A stretch of 64,000 nt of DNA from Punica granatum. Lineage: Eukaryota > Streptophyta > Magnoliopsida > Myrtales > Lythraceae. This document shows, one piece after another, positions 24,529 through 40,887 of the stretch. How positions within the stretch are numbered: the first letter of the stretch is position 1; every line of letters starts with the position of its first letter. A model generated the notes under the pieces. It saw only the letters and a program-made list of their open reading frames with translations, ran no database searches and had not been told where the DNA came from. The position numbers and the translations under genes are program-made. Where the stretch lies: assembly GCF_007655135.1 (NCBI RefSeq), contig NC_045132.1, forward strand, positions 24,484,354 through 24,548,353. The letters run 5' to 3'.

Positions 24529-24779
24529 TGCTTCTGATGGATTGGCCCAAACCCTGTTAAAGATAATAGGTTCGAGTAGGCTGCTTTGATCCAATGCCAC
24601 TTCAATCCGCGAGATTCTGACTTTACTGGCTGACTATGGCATCAAGGTATAATTCATCCCATTGAATCGACGGGCGAAAGATCTATCATCTCTATGGGTA
24701 CGAATCCTGAGTTCCTGAAATCTCTCGCCATCTAAGACGAGGCATCCTACCGCTTTGCCTAACAGTACAATGCTTGCTA

Positions 24780-25102
24780 ACCCGTTTAGTTTTACAATCA
24801 AAATTTTAAAAATTTTAATTATAACTTTAATTTTCCCCACTACATAATTATTACTTTTATCTTTTTCTTAAATTTTTTTTACTATTTAATTTAATTTTTA
24901 ATACTAAATTCCCTCGACTATCAATTATTTTTTTTACAATTCAACAATACAATCATTATTTTCTCTCAACTATTCATTACTTTTTCACATTTTTTCTCAT
25001 AATTCAACCCAATTAAAATTAAAACATTTTTTCTCATAATTCAACCCAATTAAAATTAAAACTCAACTCTACTTAACTCTAAAATCAAACACACAAGTCC
25101 CA
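24780..25102. mobile_element. Tourist-like MITE, family copy 3
   Basis: Runs from CCCGTTTAGTTTTACAATC to TTAACTCTAAAATCAAACAC and shares CTCTCAACTATTCATTACTT and ACAATTCAACAATACAATC with the other copies. It carries an internal 40-bp duplication (about 24990-25065) of TTTTTTCTCATAATTCAACC plus the following bases. Confidence 0.7.
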
Positions 25103-25715
25103 TACAATAATGCCATTTGATTTATCCACCATTGCCTCATCAAATCCTAAGTGTACAGACATCATGATTCGATCATTTTCATGACTATTGGTTTTATTAA
25201 TTTTTTGAATAGTATTAAAGAACTACCACGATCGAAGTGGTTCTTCCATACGATAACATTCATCAACTTGGGGAAGAGTTGACGGAAATGAGACTATAAA
25301 GTCACAGTTTTCGGAGCCCCAACTTGTAGTATTACTCAAAGAAAATCTCAAGTCAAATATTACACACAATTAATAAAGGTTAAAAAGAAAGAATCAGAGA
25401 GGCAAAAACCATCCCAACAATCTATAGATCCCGACAATCAAAGGTCGCGGTTCAGTTTTAAAGATGAAACGGCGCCAAGAAACACACACAATATATGCCG
25501 CTACCACCATCGTGGGGCTGCAAATGCTTCTCTATTGAGGAATGAAATGTTGCAGGAGCATCAAGTCAACCCACCCAGGTGAAGCTTTGTCAGGTTTCCA
25601 GTGAACCTCTCTCGCCTGCAGTTTTTGCTGCAATGGGAGTTTCAGGAATCCAAAGTACGCTATGACGACACAGGCAGGGACTGAAGCTTAGGAATGTTCA
25701 GCCAAACGACTTTCA
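25103..25715. other. spacer and 3' region of the PP2A gene
   Basis: The part nearest 25716 is likely the 3' untranslated region of the minus-strand PP2A gene. No other gene was seen. Confidence 0.45.
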
Positions 25716-30455
<4,740 letters not shown>

Positions 30456-32315
30456 TTTCTCCACACAACTCGACGCCAACGCCGCGCCTCAGATCGCTCT
30501 CGCCTCTTCGATATCCCGGGCTCGCTCTAACCCCTGGCGCTTCACCGCATTTCCTCGCCAGCCCTCCGCCTCCTCCGTCACTGTAACTGATTTTTCCGAT
30601 CGACAGAGAAACCCAAAAATACAAAAATGGCGATGGAGAAAACGAAGAAAAGGAATTGATTTATATATTTATCTTATTTTTCGTGGAGGATTTTTTTTAA
30701 ATAAAAAGGCATTGCGTCGGGGCGTGGCACGGGATCTCCTCTTCAGGCGCGTGAGCGGAACTTGCCGCGGTGGCAGGCGGACCATTGTGCTTGTGCGGCG
30801 TGGCGGGCTTTGGCGGCGAGTAGGGACAACGAGGATGAAACCAGCGCGTGAAGGTGGGCGTTGTGATCGGACGGTGAAGAGTGAATGGCCAATCCCCAGA
30901 AGATTTTGGGGCCGGAGGATTTTGAAATCGAGGAGGAGGGAACAGCCCGATCGCACGGTGGGAAACGGGCGGGAGTTTTTTAATTTTTAGTTTTTTACGT
31001 AAAAATCTGACGTGGAAAATAGGATTATTAATTTTCAAAAAATTATTGTGGCTTTGGTAGAATCGATTAAGTAATGATTAAAGGTAAGAATCTAATGAGA
31101 ATAATGATTATAAATAAAGGGTGAGATCGTTTAAATGTAGCAACATGTGATCACTTTTTTATATTCACATGTATAGATATCTCCAATTAATCCCGATCAG
31201 AATGAATCAATCGATGTTCCTCCTATGACATACGTATCAAAAAAAGTACGTCATTCTAAAATTGCGTCTATAAAATATATGAATATCGCATGCGTTTAGG
31301 AGACTCAAAGCATAATAGGATTAGAGAGGATTGACGTTTTCTTGTAGTAATTGTTATTTTTGCAATTCAAGTATTTGAGAAAAACACGTGTAGGTGAAGC
31401 ATATGGATTAGGAATTATCATCCACCGTACCCTCGATCGACGAAAATTAGTATCCAATGGACGATCGCAATTTGTTAATGCAAATGCTATTTAAAAAATA
31501 TTTTGATGTAATGCGTGTGCAGAGAGTTCATTTATTTATGGCGTGATATATGACTAATTGAGACATATGTAGCGGTAAGTTTTAAAGAAAAACACTTCCG
31601 ATGTGTCTAACCGTTTTTAACAGCGTTTTATACGATATATATGACCTAGGCAATTCATGCTGCCAAACAATCATTTTATTTTAATATAAATTGATCACAT
31701 ATAAATCTCAACGAACATATTAGTTGATTTTATTTATTTTATTCTCATTTTAAATAAGTCGTTCTTCGCCAGTTTTGACTGAATCACGTGGTAATCTCCG
31801 CCCTACCCCTTCCATGTTTATAATACGTCATCTGTCATTTTCGAGAGTAGACTAATAACGTGGAAATTAACAGAGTTGTGAATTTCTAAATTGAAACATG
31901 GAGTAGATGAGAGGAGAGTATACTTAAAAAAGAAAGGAAAAAAAAGGATGTTGATGGAGTATTTCCGGTCAATCTCTTTGACATATTCATATGAGCCAAA
32001 GTGGCAAGTAAACAAATTATTCTCGCACATCACTATCTTAGGGGTTTGATAATGTCAAAGTTCTCGTTAATGTTTTGGAAGATGGTTGAATTTAATAAAG
32101 AAGTTATTAATGCGTGACATTTATTTGACTACTAATCTAATATTTATCTTCTAATCTTGACTCAACACAAATTGCATGCACATCAAAGAAGCATTGGATA
32201 AACTCAATACCAATACATAGCTTTCGTCAATTAATCATATAGCATTATCGTATGTCGACACCGAGATTAGCAACTTTGGAGAAAAAAGAAGAAAAACTTG
32301 GTTTCGCACGGCACT
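30456..32315. other. PP2A leader/promoter and gene-free spacer
   Basis: 30456-30650 is a GC-richer stretch that fits the 5' untranslated leader of PP2A. GC stays high to about 30960, so the open frames on both strands there are compositional. Beyond 31000 the DNA is AT-rich with no recognisable gene. Confidence 0.5.
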
Positions 32316-32613
32316 TTTTTTTTTAAGTAGAATACCACTGTCGGCATTTACTTATTTACTAACAACCGATTTTGTTCCTCGTATATTTTTGTCATAAATT
32401 AACCCCAAACGTTGGCATTCTGTTTACCATTTATGCCATTCCGTTAACTTCCGTGATAGAAAATTTATTGACGGCGTTACCTTTTCCGTTACGGAAGGGT
32501 ATAAATGGTAGACATAATATCAATGTTTAGGGTTAATTTGTGATAAAAATATTTTATGAACAAAAACGATTGATAATGAATAAGTGTGTGGTAATAGTGG
32601 TATTTTTTTTTTC
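32316..32613. repeat. long inverted repeat (foldback/MITE-like)
   Basis: Two arms of about 118 bp (32330-32446 and 32487-32604) are reverse complements with scattered mismatches. For example ATACCACTGTCGGCATTTAC pairs with a sequence ending GTGTGGTAATAGTGGTAT, and TAAATTAACCCCAAACGTTG pairs with CAATGTTTAGGGTTAATTTG. The arms are joined by a spacer of about 40 bp, and T-runs flank both ends. Transcription would give a long hairpin RNA. No coding content. Confidence 0.85.
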
Positions 32614-33511
32614 TCTCCTCGATCTTTGGTTGACTTCTTTCGTCACCATTAGTTGCACATTTCATGCATTGGTACCTTTTTTCCCACCTTCCTTCTCACA
32701 TTTTTTCCCTCGATACCTGGCGTGTAACCGTACACAGACTGAACAATAGAGATAAACCCCAATTATCAGAATTAAAAACTACGTATCAGAAAAATAAATA
32801 AATAAATACCGTTTTTCGTCGTAATCTTTATGAAGGGCGTGCCCGATGGGTAGAACGAACAAAACCGATGTATAAAATGTTTATGGATGGCATGTTGTAA
32901 CATTGGGGGGAGATGACTGGTTGAATCAAATTGACCGGAGTCCGGCAATGAACAACGGGACCCCGACAGCGCCTCCGACCTTGTCCTCGATTCACCTATT
33001 TATTAACAAAATAAAATAAAATCCTTGCGTAAAAGGTAGATTGATTAATTAATGAATTAATTGGTTAAGTGAAATTGATTAATCAATCAATGAGTCTTCT
33101 CTCTCTCTCTACGCTGGCCGAGAGCGAAAACGAGAAGTTGGTGGAGCACTCAAAGCCCCCATGGGTCCTCTGCTCTCCTCCTCTTCCTTTTAACTCTTCA
33201 ACGACGACACCCACTGTAGAGAGAGAAAGAGAAGAGAGAGAGAGGGGGGGAGGGAGGGTCACATTTTTGTTGGCGTAATTAATGAGCAGCGAGAGCTGTT
33301 TTGGGGAGCTTCCTCTGTTTGCATTCGGGGGCTGGGCTGCCCTCTTGTTTTTTCTAATCGTCTGTTAGATCAGAATCGGCCCTGATTGAGGAGGGTGGCA
33401 TCAGCTGCTGCAGCTCTCATCTCTCTCGATCTGTTGTAGCTTTCTCCCGTCTTCTTCCTCCTCCACCTCCTGGTCTTGCTTGCTCCTCTGCTTCTTCTCT
33501 TACATGAGTCT
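32614..33511. other. promoter and leader of the SAGL1-like gene
   Basis: Contains CT/GA-rich tracts (33095-33110 and 33218-33258) typical of plant core promoters and leaders. There is no independent gene. The frame at 33069 spans these low-complexity tracts. Confidence 0.45.
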
Positions 33512-36472
33512 ATGGACCGAATTGTGGAGCAACGGCAGCAGCCTTCGAATGCCCAGAGGGGCTTCCGGGTCCAAGCTCCACTGGTTAGTCCACCTTACTA
33601 TCGTTCTCCTTCTTCAGTTTTCGCCCTTGCGGGTTTTGATCTTCGGGCGTTTCTTGAAAGACCCCGAATCGAAATTTTGGTCGGCTTTCTGATGTTCTGA
33701 GGATTTTGACTAGCATTTGCCTATGCTGAGAGATTTTCGGATATCTGATTGAGGATGATTGCTTTAATTGGTTTGTCGATTTTGTTGCATCATTGTGAAT
33801 TTGGTGATTCCAGTGCTTGTTTTATAGGAAAAATTGAAGTTTTGCGTTTAAACCGTGAGAAAAGTCTTTCGGTTGGCCAAGATTACCAGTGGGTGCTGGA
33901 CAGGGGTAATGAAAAGAATAAATCCCAGATTTTTAAGAATACCCTGATGAAAAGCATCTAAATGTGCAACCTTTGAGACAATTTGATAGGGACCATGTGT
34001 CCGAGAATATATTCTTTGTTCCCAGATCATGCTGATAGCTATGTGACCTTATTGAGTGATCGTTTAGTTTGATGAGTGTTTACTAGGGTGATCTGTTTTC
34101 TCTTCTTCGTTTCAAGCCTGGTTATCTCTTTTGGGCTTACGTCTCAAATGCTGATCTTGCTCAGTTGCTCTTTGTTTCATCATTTGCTCTGCCAAATTCT
34201 GTGGAATACTGTCTTGCAATCCTGCGATACATTTGGAGCTGAAAGCCGGAAACTGTTCTCTTAGTCTTTGATTTCATTGTGTAAATATCATGCTTTTCTT
34301 TCATTTGTTAATGGGGCCCTTTTCCCTCCAATCATCCTTATTATTGTTACATTGCAACAGGCAAACCACTTTGGTTTCCCATTCCGTTCCTGAACAAATG
34401 TATGTCCAATAACAAGTTTATCCATACATATACTCACACAAATAGATATATATACATATATGCGTGCGTGTGCGTGCGTGTGCCATTTGTTTCTGCTACC
34501 AGCTCCAATCCTAACTATGTTGATCTCTTCTCTGACGTGCCTATCTCTTTCTCTTTCAGTTTTCTATGTTACCTCCTCATTTATTTTGTTGGTTGTACAT
34601 AAGCAGTTTCTCATTCATTTTTTCTCATTTTAGCCCTCTCTATTTCCTGAGTCTTGTTGTCTTTTTATTAGTAAACTGTCTGCATAGCCAGCAATAATCT
34701 TACTTGTCGTATCACTTGGTGCTATTGCCACATACACACGCTTGCATCCGCCTTTATACATTTTGATCCTCACTTCTTGTCCACTCAACTTAGTTTCCTA
34801 ATGGAATGTCCATGGTACCTTCCCTAAAATTTAACCTACAAATAGAGCACTTTGTGAAGATAAAACTATTCAGGCTGTAATTGGCTAAAGCTCACTTTTC
34901 TCATCAGACATTGCTCTACCTAGCTATATTTTTATGGATATCGTAACAACGCTAATATCTCCCCGCTGAATATTTCCTAATACCAGGTTTAACTTTTAAT
35001 TTTATTTTTTCAATAATGAGATCCCTTTTGATCTACTCTGATTCCCTGGGTGGAAAGAGGAATCAACAATATCTGATATATCTTTTCAACAATACCTGAG
35101 CCAATGTATATATGAAAATTAACAGCGATCCCTGTGGCATTAGCTTCCCCACATTTTTGCTTTCTCATGTTAAAACCTTCTTCTGTTTCAATAATAATGA
35201 GATGTCTACCAAACTTTGCAGGTTGATTCCGTGTCATGCTATTGCAAGGTTGATTCGGGGCTAAAAACAGTTGTTGGTGCCAGAAAGTTTGTTCCCGGTT
35301 CAAAGCTCTGCATACAACCTGACATCAACCCTAATGCGCATAGAACCAAGAACTCTCGCAGAGAGAGAACTCGAGTCCAGCCCCCTCTCATTCCAGGCTT
35401 ACCTGATGATCTGGCCATTGGGTGTCTGATTCGGGTTCCACGAGTTGAGCACAGGAAGCTGAGGCTTGTGTGCAAGAGATGGTACCGCCTCCTCACTGGA
35501 AACTACTTCTATTCCCTGAGGAAGAATCTTGGTTTAGCAGAGGAGTGGGTATATGTGATGAAAAGGGATCGCGATGGGAGAATCTCGTGGCATGCCTTTG
35601 ACCCTACTTACCAGCTCTGGCAGCCCCTGCCTCCAGTCCCTAGTGAATACTCAGAGGCCCGGGGATTTGGGTGTGCTGTTCTGAGTGGGTGCCACCTGTA
35701 CTTGTTTGGAGGGAAGGACCCGCTGAGGGGATCTATGAGGCGGGTTGTGTTCTATAGTGCTCGGACTAATCGATGGCACAAGGCACCCGAGATGCTGAGG
35801 AAGCGACATTTGTTTGGATTTTGCGTAATTAACAACTGCCTTTACGTAGCGGGCGGGGAGTGCGATGGGATCCAGAGGACCCTCCGATCAGCTGAAATTT
35901 ACGATCCTAACCGGAACAGGTGGAGCTTCATCTCAGACATGAGCACGGCTATGGTGCCCTTCATTGGAGTGGTCTATGATGGGAAGTGGTTCCTGAAGGG
36001 ACTAGGGACCCAGCGGGAGGTCATGAGTGAGGCATACTGTCCCGAGACCAACATGTGGGCCCCAGTTCGTGATGGGATGGTGGCAGGGTGGCGGAACCCA
36101 AGCATCACCCTTAATGGTCAGCTCTATGCCCTGGATTGCCGGGACGGATGCAAGCTTAGAGTTTATGACAAGGCCTCTGACTCGTGGAACCGGTTTATAG
36201 ACAGCAAACTCCACTTAGGGAGTTCCAGGGCTCTCGAGGCTGCTGCCCTCGTCTCACTTAATGGGAAACTCTGCATTATTAGGAACAACATGAGCATCAG
36301 TCTAGTTGATGTTTCAAGCCCTGATAAGCATGTAGAGACAAACCCCCAGATATGGGAGAATATTACCGGGAGAGGACATTTTCGGACAATCGTTACCAAC
36401 TTGTGGTCGAGCATAGCAGGGCGGAGCGGATCAAAGAGTCATATCGTCCACTGTCAGGTGCTCCAAGCCTGA
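33512..36472 (+). CDS. SAGL1-like: F-box/kelch-repeat protein, SAGL1 (At1g55270)-like
   Basis: Two exons, 33512-33583 and 35222-36472, with a 1638-bp GT-AG intron, giving 440 aa. Exon 1 encodes MDRIVEQRQQPSNAQRG and the following seven residues; exon 2 starts VDSVSCYCKVDSGLK. The F-box lies at about residues 79-120 (PLIPGLPDDLAIGCLIRVP, then KLRLVCKRWYRLL). Four to five kelch repeats follow (GCHLYLFGGKD, NCLYVAGGECDGIQRTLRSA, MVAGWRNPS, GCKLRVYD). The C-terminus ends SHIVHCQVLQA, conserved in this orthologous group. Arabidopsis SAGL1 is an SCF adaptor that promotes turnover of PAL enzymes and the wax enzyme CER3; equivalent targets here are inference. Length and exon layout suggest an intact gene. 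A non-ATG-dependent upstream extension (12 residues from 33476) is not needed. Confidence 0.94.
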
Positions 36473-37525
36473 GAGTCTTGAGAGCTTTTGATTGTTGTTC
36501 CTCTATCATGAACTGGTTCAAGCCTTCATGCTGCGGCTGTGAGACTGAACGAGCTTTGTCTAGCATAACCTGGGGCCACTGCACTGACTTAATATTGCTT
36601 ATGGGTAAAAGGATTTTTGGTTGAGGTGATCTATATATGATGTTGTTGAGCTGAGTATCGAGAAGTTGAAGGATCTTATGGCATAATTGATACCCGAGAG
36701 CAGAGAAAATGTGCCCATCTGCTGTTAAGAGATTCGATCATGGAGTGGATTGACAGGGCTTCTCAGGAGGGACATACCAGGACAGGGATAAGGCGACTTT
36801 GGTTTTTGACAAAATGGGGATGAATTCGGAAGCAGATTGCTGTAAAAAATGTTGCTGCCGGGCTCTAGTTCGGGTCCGTCCATTTTTTACTTTCTCTCCC
36901 TCTCTTTTTTTTTTTTTTGCCTAAAAGAAAATTTCGGTTTGACGTTGTTTATGGCATTGCTTCAGCCTTCAGCAGTACTAGGTATTATTCTCGGAGAGAT
37001 TTCTTAGTATTCCCCCTTCCCGTTTTGTGTATATACGTAGTTGCAGTCTCATAGATTGTATGTTGTGCTGTATCTCTCTCTTTTGTTTCAAGCAAAGGAG
37101 CAGTGTGAATCCGCTTATCCCGAATTCGGTGCCTTCCTCTCTTCTGCTCTAGGACATAGAGAGCCATGGTTTCTGTTCCAATCCCCAGCACCGGAGACCT
37201 TGCCGGGGCTTCATGGGTGGGAGACGAGAAACTTAGAGAAGCGGGGTCGGTGCGGTCATTAACTTAGGTTGCTGAGGTACTAAACATTATTCATTAGGGA
37301 AATATCCGACATGGTTCTCCGAGTTATTCAAGACTTGATGTATTATTCGAAGAGGAAACAGTAGATTTTACGTAACGTAACGTAACATAACCGGCTTAAT
37401 ATCAATCCGATGGCTCAATTTCGCTTCCAAGCTATCAAACAATCGCATTAGTTACATAAGTATGATACATATCGGCAGAGCATATTTATATGCTTCTACT
37501 CGCCATCAATGGCGGCTCCAGAGCT
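36473..37525. other. 3' region of the SAGL1-like gene and spacer
   Basis: Probably 3' untranslated sequence to around 37050, then spacer shared with the convergent DUF538 gene. Short open frames have no protein character. Confidence 0.45.
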
Positions 37526-38050
37526 TCACTTCATAGCAGCCTTCTTATCCGTTTCGTCTTCCAAGGACGCCTTGCTTCTACATTCGGGGATTCGTTCGAA
37601 CTGCTTCATCGGCAGCTTCTCCGACAGGGCACCCACGTAGAACTCCATCATGCCAGAGGCCGAGTCAACCTGGATCGCCGTCACAGAGACCCAGACAAAG
37701 AGCTTCTTCGCCTGGATCCCCGACACGCCGGCCGCCGAGCCGTAGCTCATCTTCCCCTTGATCCTCCTGTCGTAGTAGACGAGCTCGTCGAAGTGGACGT
37801 AGCAAGGGCGGCCGAGCTGGATCTCGAAGGAGCCGTCGTCGGAAAGGTTGTAGGACTTGACGTTGTTGGGGATGAGGCCCCGGGGGAACCCGTACTTCGG
37901 GAGGAGGTCGTGGACGTCGGCGACTCTCGACGGGACGTTGGATGCGAGCTCGGGCGTTCGGATGGAGAGGGAGGGACCGGCCGAGAGGACGAAGACGACG
38001 AAGAGGAGGATGAGGGCGGAGAGAAAGGGCGGAGGAGATGAGGAAGCCAT
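37526..38050 (-). CDS. DUF538 (SVB-like) secreted protein, copy 1
   Basis: Intronless, 174 aa. Residues 1-30 form a signal peptide (hydrophobic LSALILLFVVFVLSAG). The DUF538 domain follows, with the family blocks VHDLLPKYGFPRGLIPNNV, YNLSDDGSFEIQLGRPCYV, ELVYYDRRIKGKMSYGSA and GIQAKKLFVWVSVTAIQVD, then FYVGALSEKLPMKQFERIPEC. DUF538 proteins are plant-specific, include SVB (trichome branching) and stress-induced members, and have been linked to lipid or chlorophyll binding; no precise reaction is established. The start at 38050 is the first ATG. The tail after the last Cys is Lys/Glu-rich. The neighbouring gene at 39877-40851 encodes a diverged member on the same strand. Confidence 0.92.
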   Translation of the reverse strand: MASSSPPPFLSALILLFVVFVLSAGPSLSIRTPELASNVPSRVADVHDLLPKYGFPRGLIPNNVKSYNLSDDGSFEIQLGRPCYVHFDELVYYDRRIKGKMSYGSAAGVSGIQAKKLFVWVSVTAIQVDSASGMMEFYVGALSEKLPMKQFERIPECRSKASLEDETDKKAAMK

Positions 38051-38550
38051 TAACGAAGGCGGGGAAGGTTTGGTGGGTGAGGAGAGGCCCCAAAGAAAAA
38101 GGATTGAAGTGGAAAGGGCGGGACGGTAATTTAATAGACTGGAGGAGGGTAGAATGGGAAGATCGGGCTTTGCCTTTGTTTCGACGACTTTTCATTTCAT
38201 GGCAGTTACTTACTTGCACTCAATGGCGTGTAATATTTGACTTTTGTACGCAACTGCATCGCACTGGTTCACGTGCGAAGACCGAACCGGCAAGAAGGGG
38301 TGGGGTCGGGTCCAAAGACAATATATAGGATTGTGATTTGATCAAGTAATGGTCACTATAAGTGACTCGACTGTAAAATTTTTCTGGTTAACATCGAGTT
38401 TTCACCACGCCTGCGTAGTATTTGATTCTTAAACCGGACCTTATGAATAGTAACATCTATTCGTAAATATTATGGTTCTTTCCTAAGCGGACGCTGAATT
38501 CCTAGTGCTACCATAAGGACCAGTTATCAGAAGCCACGATCGAGTTTTAT

Positions 38551-38743
38551 GGACTGCGTTTGATTTGTTAGTGTGATTTTAAAATCATAATTTTGATTTT
38601 GATTTTGATTTTAATTGTGGAAAAAGACAAATGAGATGGTATTATAAATTTAATTTGGAAAACGTGTGTTTTTGTTGTTTAGTGAGTAAAGTTAAAATCA
38701 AAATCGCGATTCTAAAATCACACCTACATTTCAAACGGGCCTC
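38551..38743. mobile_element. MITE with GCGTTTGATTTGT-type inverted ends
   Basis: 193 bp running from GCGTTTGATTTGTTAGTGTG to CACACCTACATTTCAAACGG. The outer 40 bp on each side are complementary, including TGTGATTTTAAAATCA against TGATTCTAAAATCACA-like bases. The interior has a TTTTGAT tandem run. Non-coding, and related to the element at 28617. Confidence 0.7.
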
Positions 38744-39876
38744 AAGACCAACAATCTACGAACTATTGGAACGTGGCGTATGAGTTGATGCAACAAATCA
38801 TATTATAAGTAGAAGAAGATATACCGGGTACGGCACTTTCAGTAGAAGTTGCTATCAGGAATGGGCTCCATCTTATTCATCATCTCCCTCACAGCTTCAG
38901 GGATCAACAGCGCCTGGCCGTCGTCACCTGTTGTTGAGACGCCCTCGTCGACAATGACGAGAACAACAACAAGGCTCAAATATAAGATGGAGCATGTGAC
39001 TGCCGAGCTCCTCTTTCCACTCAAGTTTAGGCTCAAATCTGCTCGTCTCGGATTTGGAATCGGCAGTCACATTTATAGTGAGACTCTGAATCTCCCACGG
39101 CCTTCCTATCTGCTGTCCTTCCAGCCCCTGATCGTCTGCTGCTTGCTGTGTCTCATCGTAGCTCGTGTTGAGAAAAAAAAAGTACTTGTCCGATGATTGC
39201 ATAACACAAACTTCTTATTCATAATTAAAGTTCCAACTAGAACACCAAAATCTGTCAAACCAAACAGGAGTTCAATTGAGAACTTTACAACAACTATAGA
39301 ATATGTTTTCTTTCAGATGATATGTTACACTAGCTACTCAGAATTCCTTTTAACAGAAGTGACAGTACGATCTATGGGGAAAATATCAATCGAGACCAAC
39401 ACATACACTCTGCCATGGAAGTGCCCCTCACCACACAGATATCACAAACCGGTATAGTTAGTAGGAAAGAACTTCAATGCTTAATAGTTCGACTTGATTC
39501 TGGGTTTCTCTTCCATTAATTTACCATCCACATTTTTTCTCCTCTTTGAACTTGCATCAAGTCAAATATCTATCAATTTAGCAGAAGAGGAAGGACCCTG
39601 CCGCTTCCTGTTTCTGCATAATAAATAACTGCACGGTAGTGCAATTGGCTGTCGAGGACCCTTCGGACAGTCAAGATGTAGAATCCGAACCAGAACAATC
39701 GAGGCTTTAATTAACCCAATCAAACCACACAAGGTTTTTGTGCAATGAAGTTAATGAGAGCAGAGATCACATCTGGTTTTCACAAGAAAAAAATTGAGAT
39801 AGAGTGACGTTGCTCGTAGCTGATTCCGATGGATTGATCATCTTCCGGGTAAAGAATGTCCGCTCCTCAGGGATGC
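38744..39876. other. spacer between DUF538 genes, no gene accepted
   Basis: A minus-strand frame at 38839-39036 would encode a hydrophobic N-terminus but begins with TTG and has no suitable ATG. No other coding signature was seen. Confidence 0.45.
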
Positions 39877-40851
39877 CTATTCTGTCTTTACCATTGGAGT
39901 TTTGCCGACAGAATTCGGGAGCTGCAAATTGCAAAATGATAGCCCAGTTGTTACTTCTGCAGTATGATCAATCGACGTGAAATGAGGAGGATGATTAAGT
40001 CGAGGTTCAATTCATTGTATTTATAAATCAAACCGGGTCTTAATTTAGATCGTTTCTCCTGAGAAACGAAACCAACATAGTGACCGGTGTCACGCATACA
40101 CCTGCAGGACAATCCATATTTACCGGCCAATGTCACATGTATGGCTGTGCAAGCATATATCATACTTCTAATTCATGTTAACAAGGCAATAATTGATTTT
40201 TGAGTAAAGCCAATTGATTAAGATCCTGATCGAAGATATCCGAATTCCATGGGACAAAAGGTTTTACTATGGCCAGACAGTGACAGGAACTCTTCATAGA
40301 AATAAGCATGAACAGAATCAAGAAGATCATATGGGCATACTTCTTACCTCGGTAACCCGATTCAATGACTCATGGCACAGCCCGGAGACACGGTCTCGAC
40401 AAGAATGAACTTTCATGAACTGATCGATATCGAGCTTCTTGTTAACGAAGCCGACCTGGAAGTATATCGAATCTGATGGAGGAAGATCGACCCTGATCTC
40501 ATTGACGTCGAACCAGATGAAGAACCTCTGCACCTGAATCCCCTCGAGCTCCGTGATCGACCCGTAATTGATCTTCCCAGTGATCTGGTCCTCGTAGTAG
40601 ATGAGGTAGTCGAACTGCACGTAGCAGGGCCCCTTCAGGAAAACAACGAACCGGCCATCGGGGGAGAGGCTGTAGGACGTCACAGAGTCGGGAAGGAGCC
40701 CGCCCGGGAGGCCGAACTCGGGCAGGACGTCGTACACCGTCGGCTCGCCGGGTTGAGGCAGGGGCGTGGGCTGCGAGAGGGAGGTGGAGATCGTGAGGAG
40801 GAGGGAGAGGACAGGGACGAGACTCTGTTGGAGCTTCGGATCCATAGCCAT
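39877..40851 (-). CDS. DUF538 (SVB-like) secreted protein, copy 2, two exons
   Basis: The main exon runs from ATG 40851 to 40349. It encodes a signal peptide (SLVPVLSLLLTISTSLS) and a complete DUF538 domain: YDVLPEFGLPGGLLPDSV, YSLSPDGRFVVFLKGPCYVQ, YLIYYEDQITGKINYGSI, GIQVQRFFIWFDVNEIRVD and FVNKKLDIDQFMKVHSCRD. After CHESLNRVTE the exon meets a strong donor (GAG then GTAAGA). A matching acceptor (TTTGCAG) precedes 39921, and joining them adds LPNSVGKTPMVKTE and a stop at 39877, giving about 182 aa. Unspliced, the frame would end seven codons later at 40327. I prefer the spliced form because the donor is close to consensus and phase is kept. ATG 40851 is the first ATG; the longer open frame to 40887 begins with TTG. 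Confidence 0.8.
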
Positions 40852-40887
40852 GGATGTTGGTTTGATTGAGGGAGCAGTGGAGCCCAA

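Noticed and set aside
38839..39036. Small secreted-peptide-like frame between the DUF538 genes (hydrophobic start, ending IPDSNFY)
   Set aside because: Its first codon is TTG and no usable ATG precedes the hydrophobic segment. No family match was recognised.
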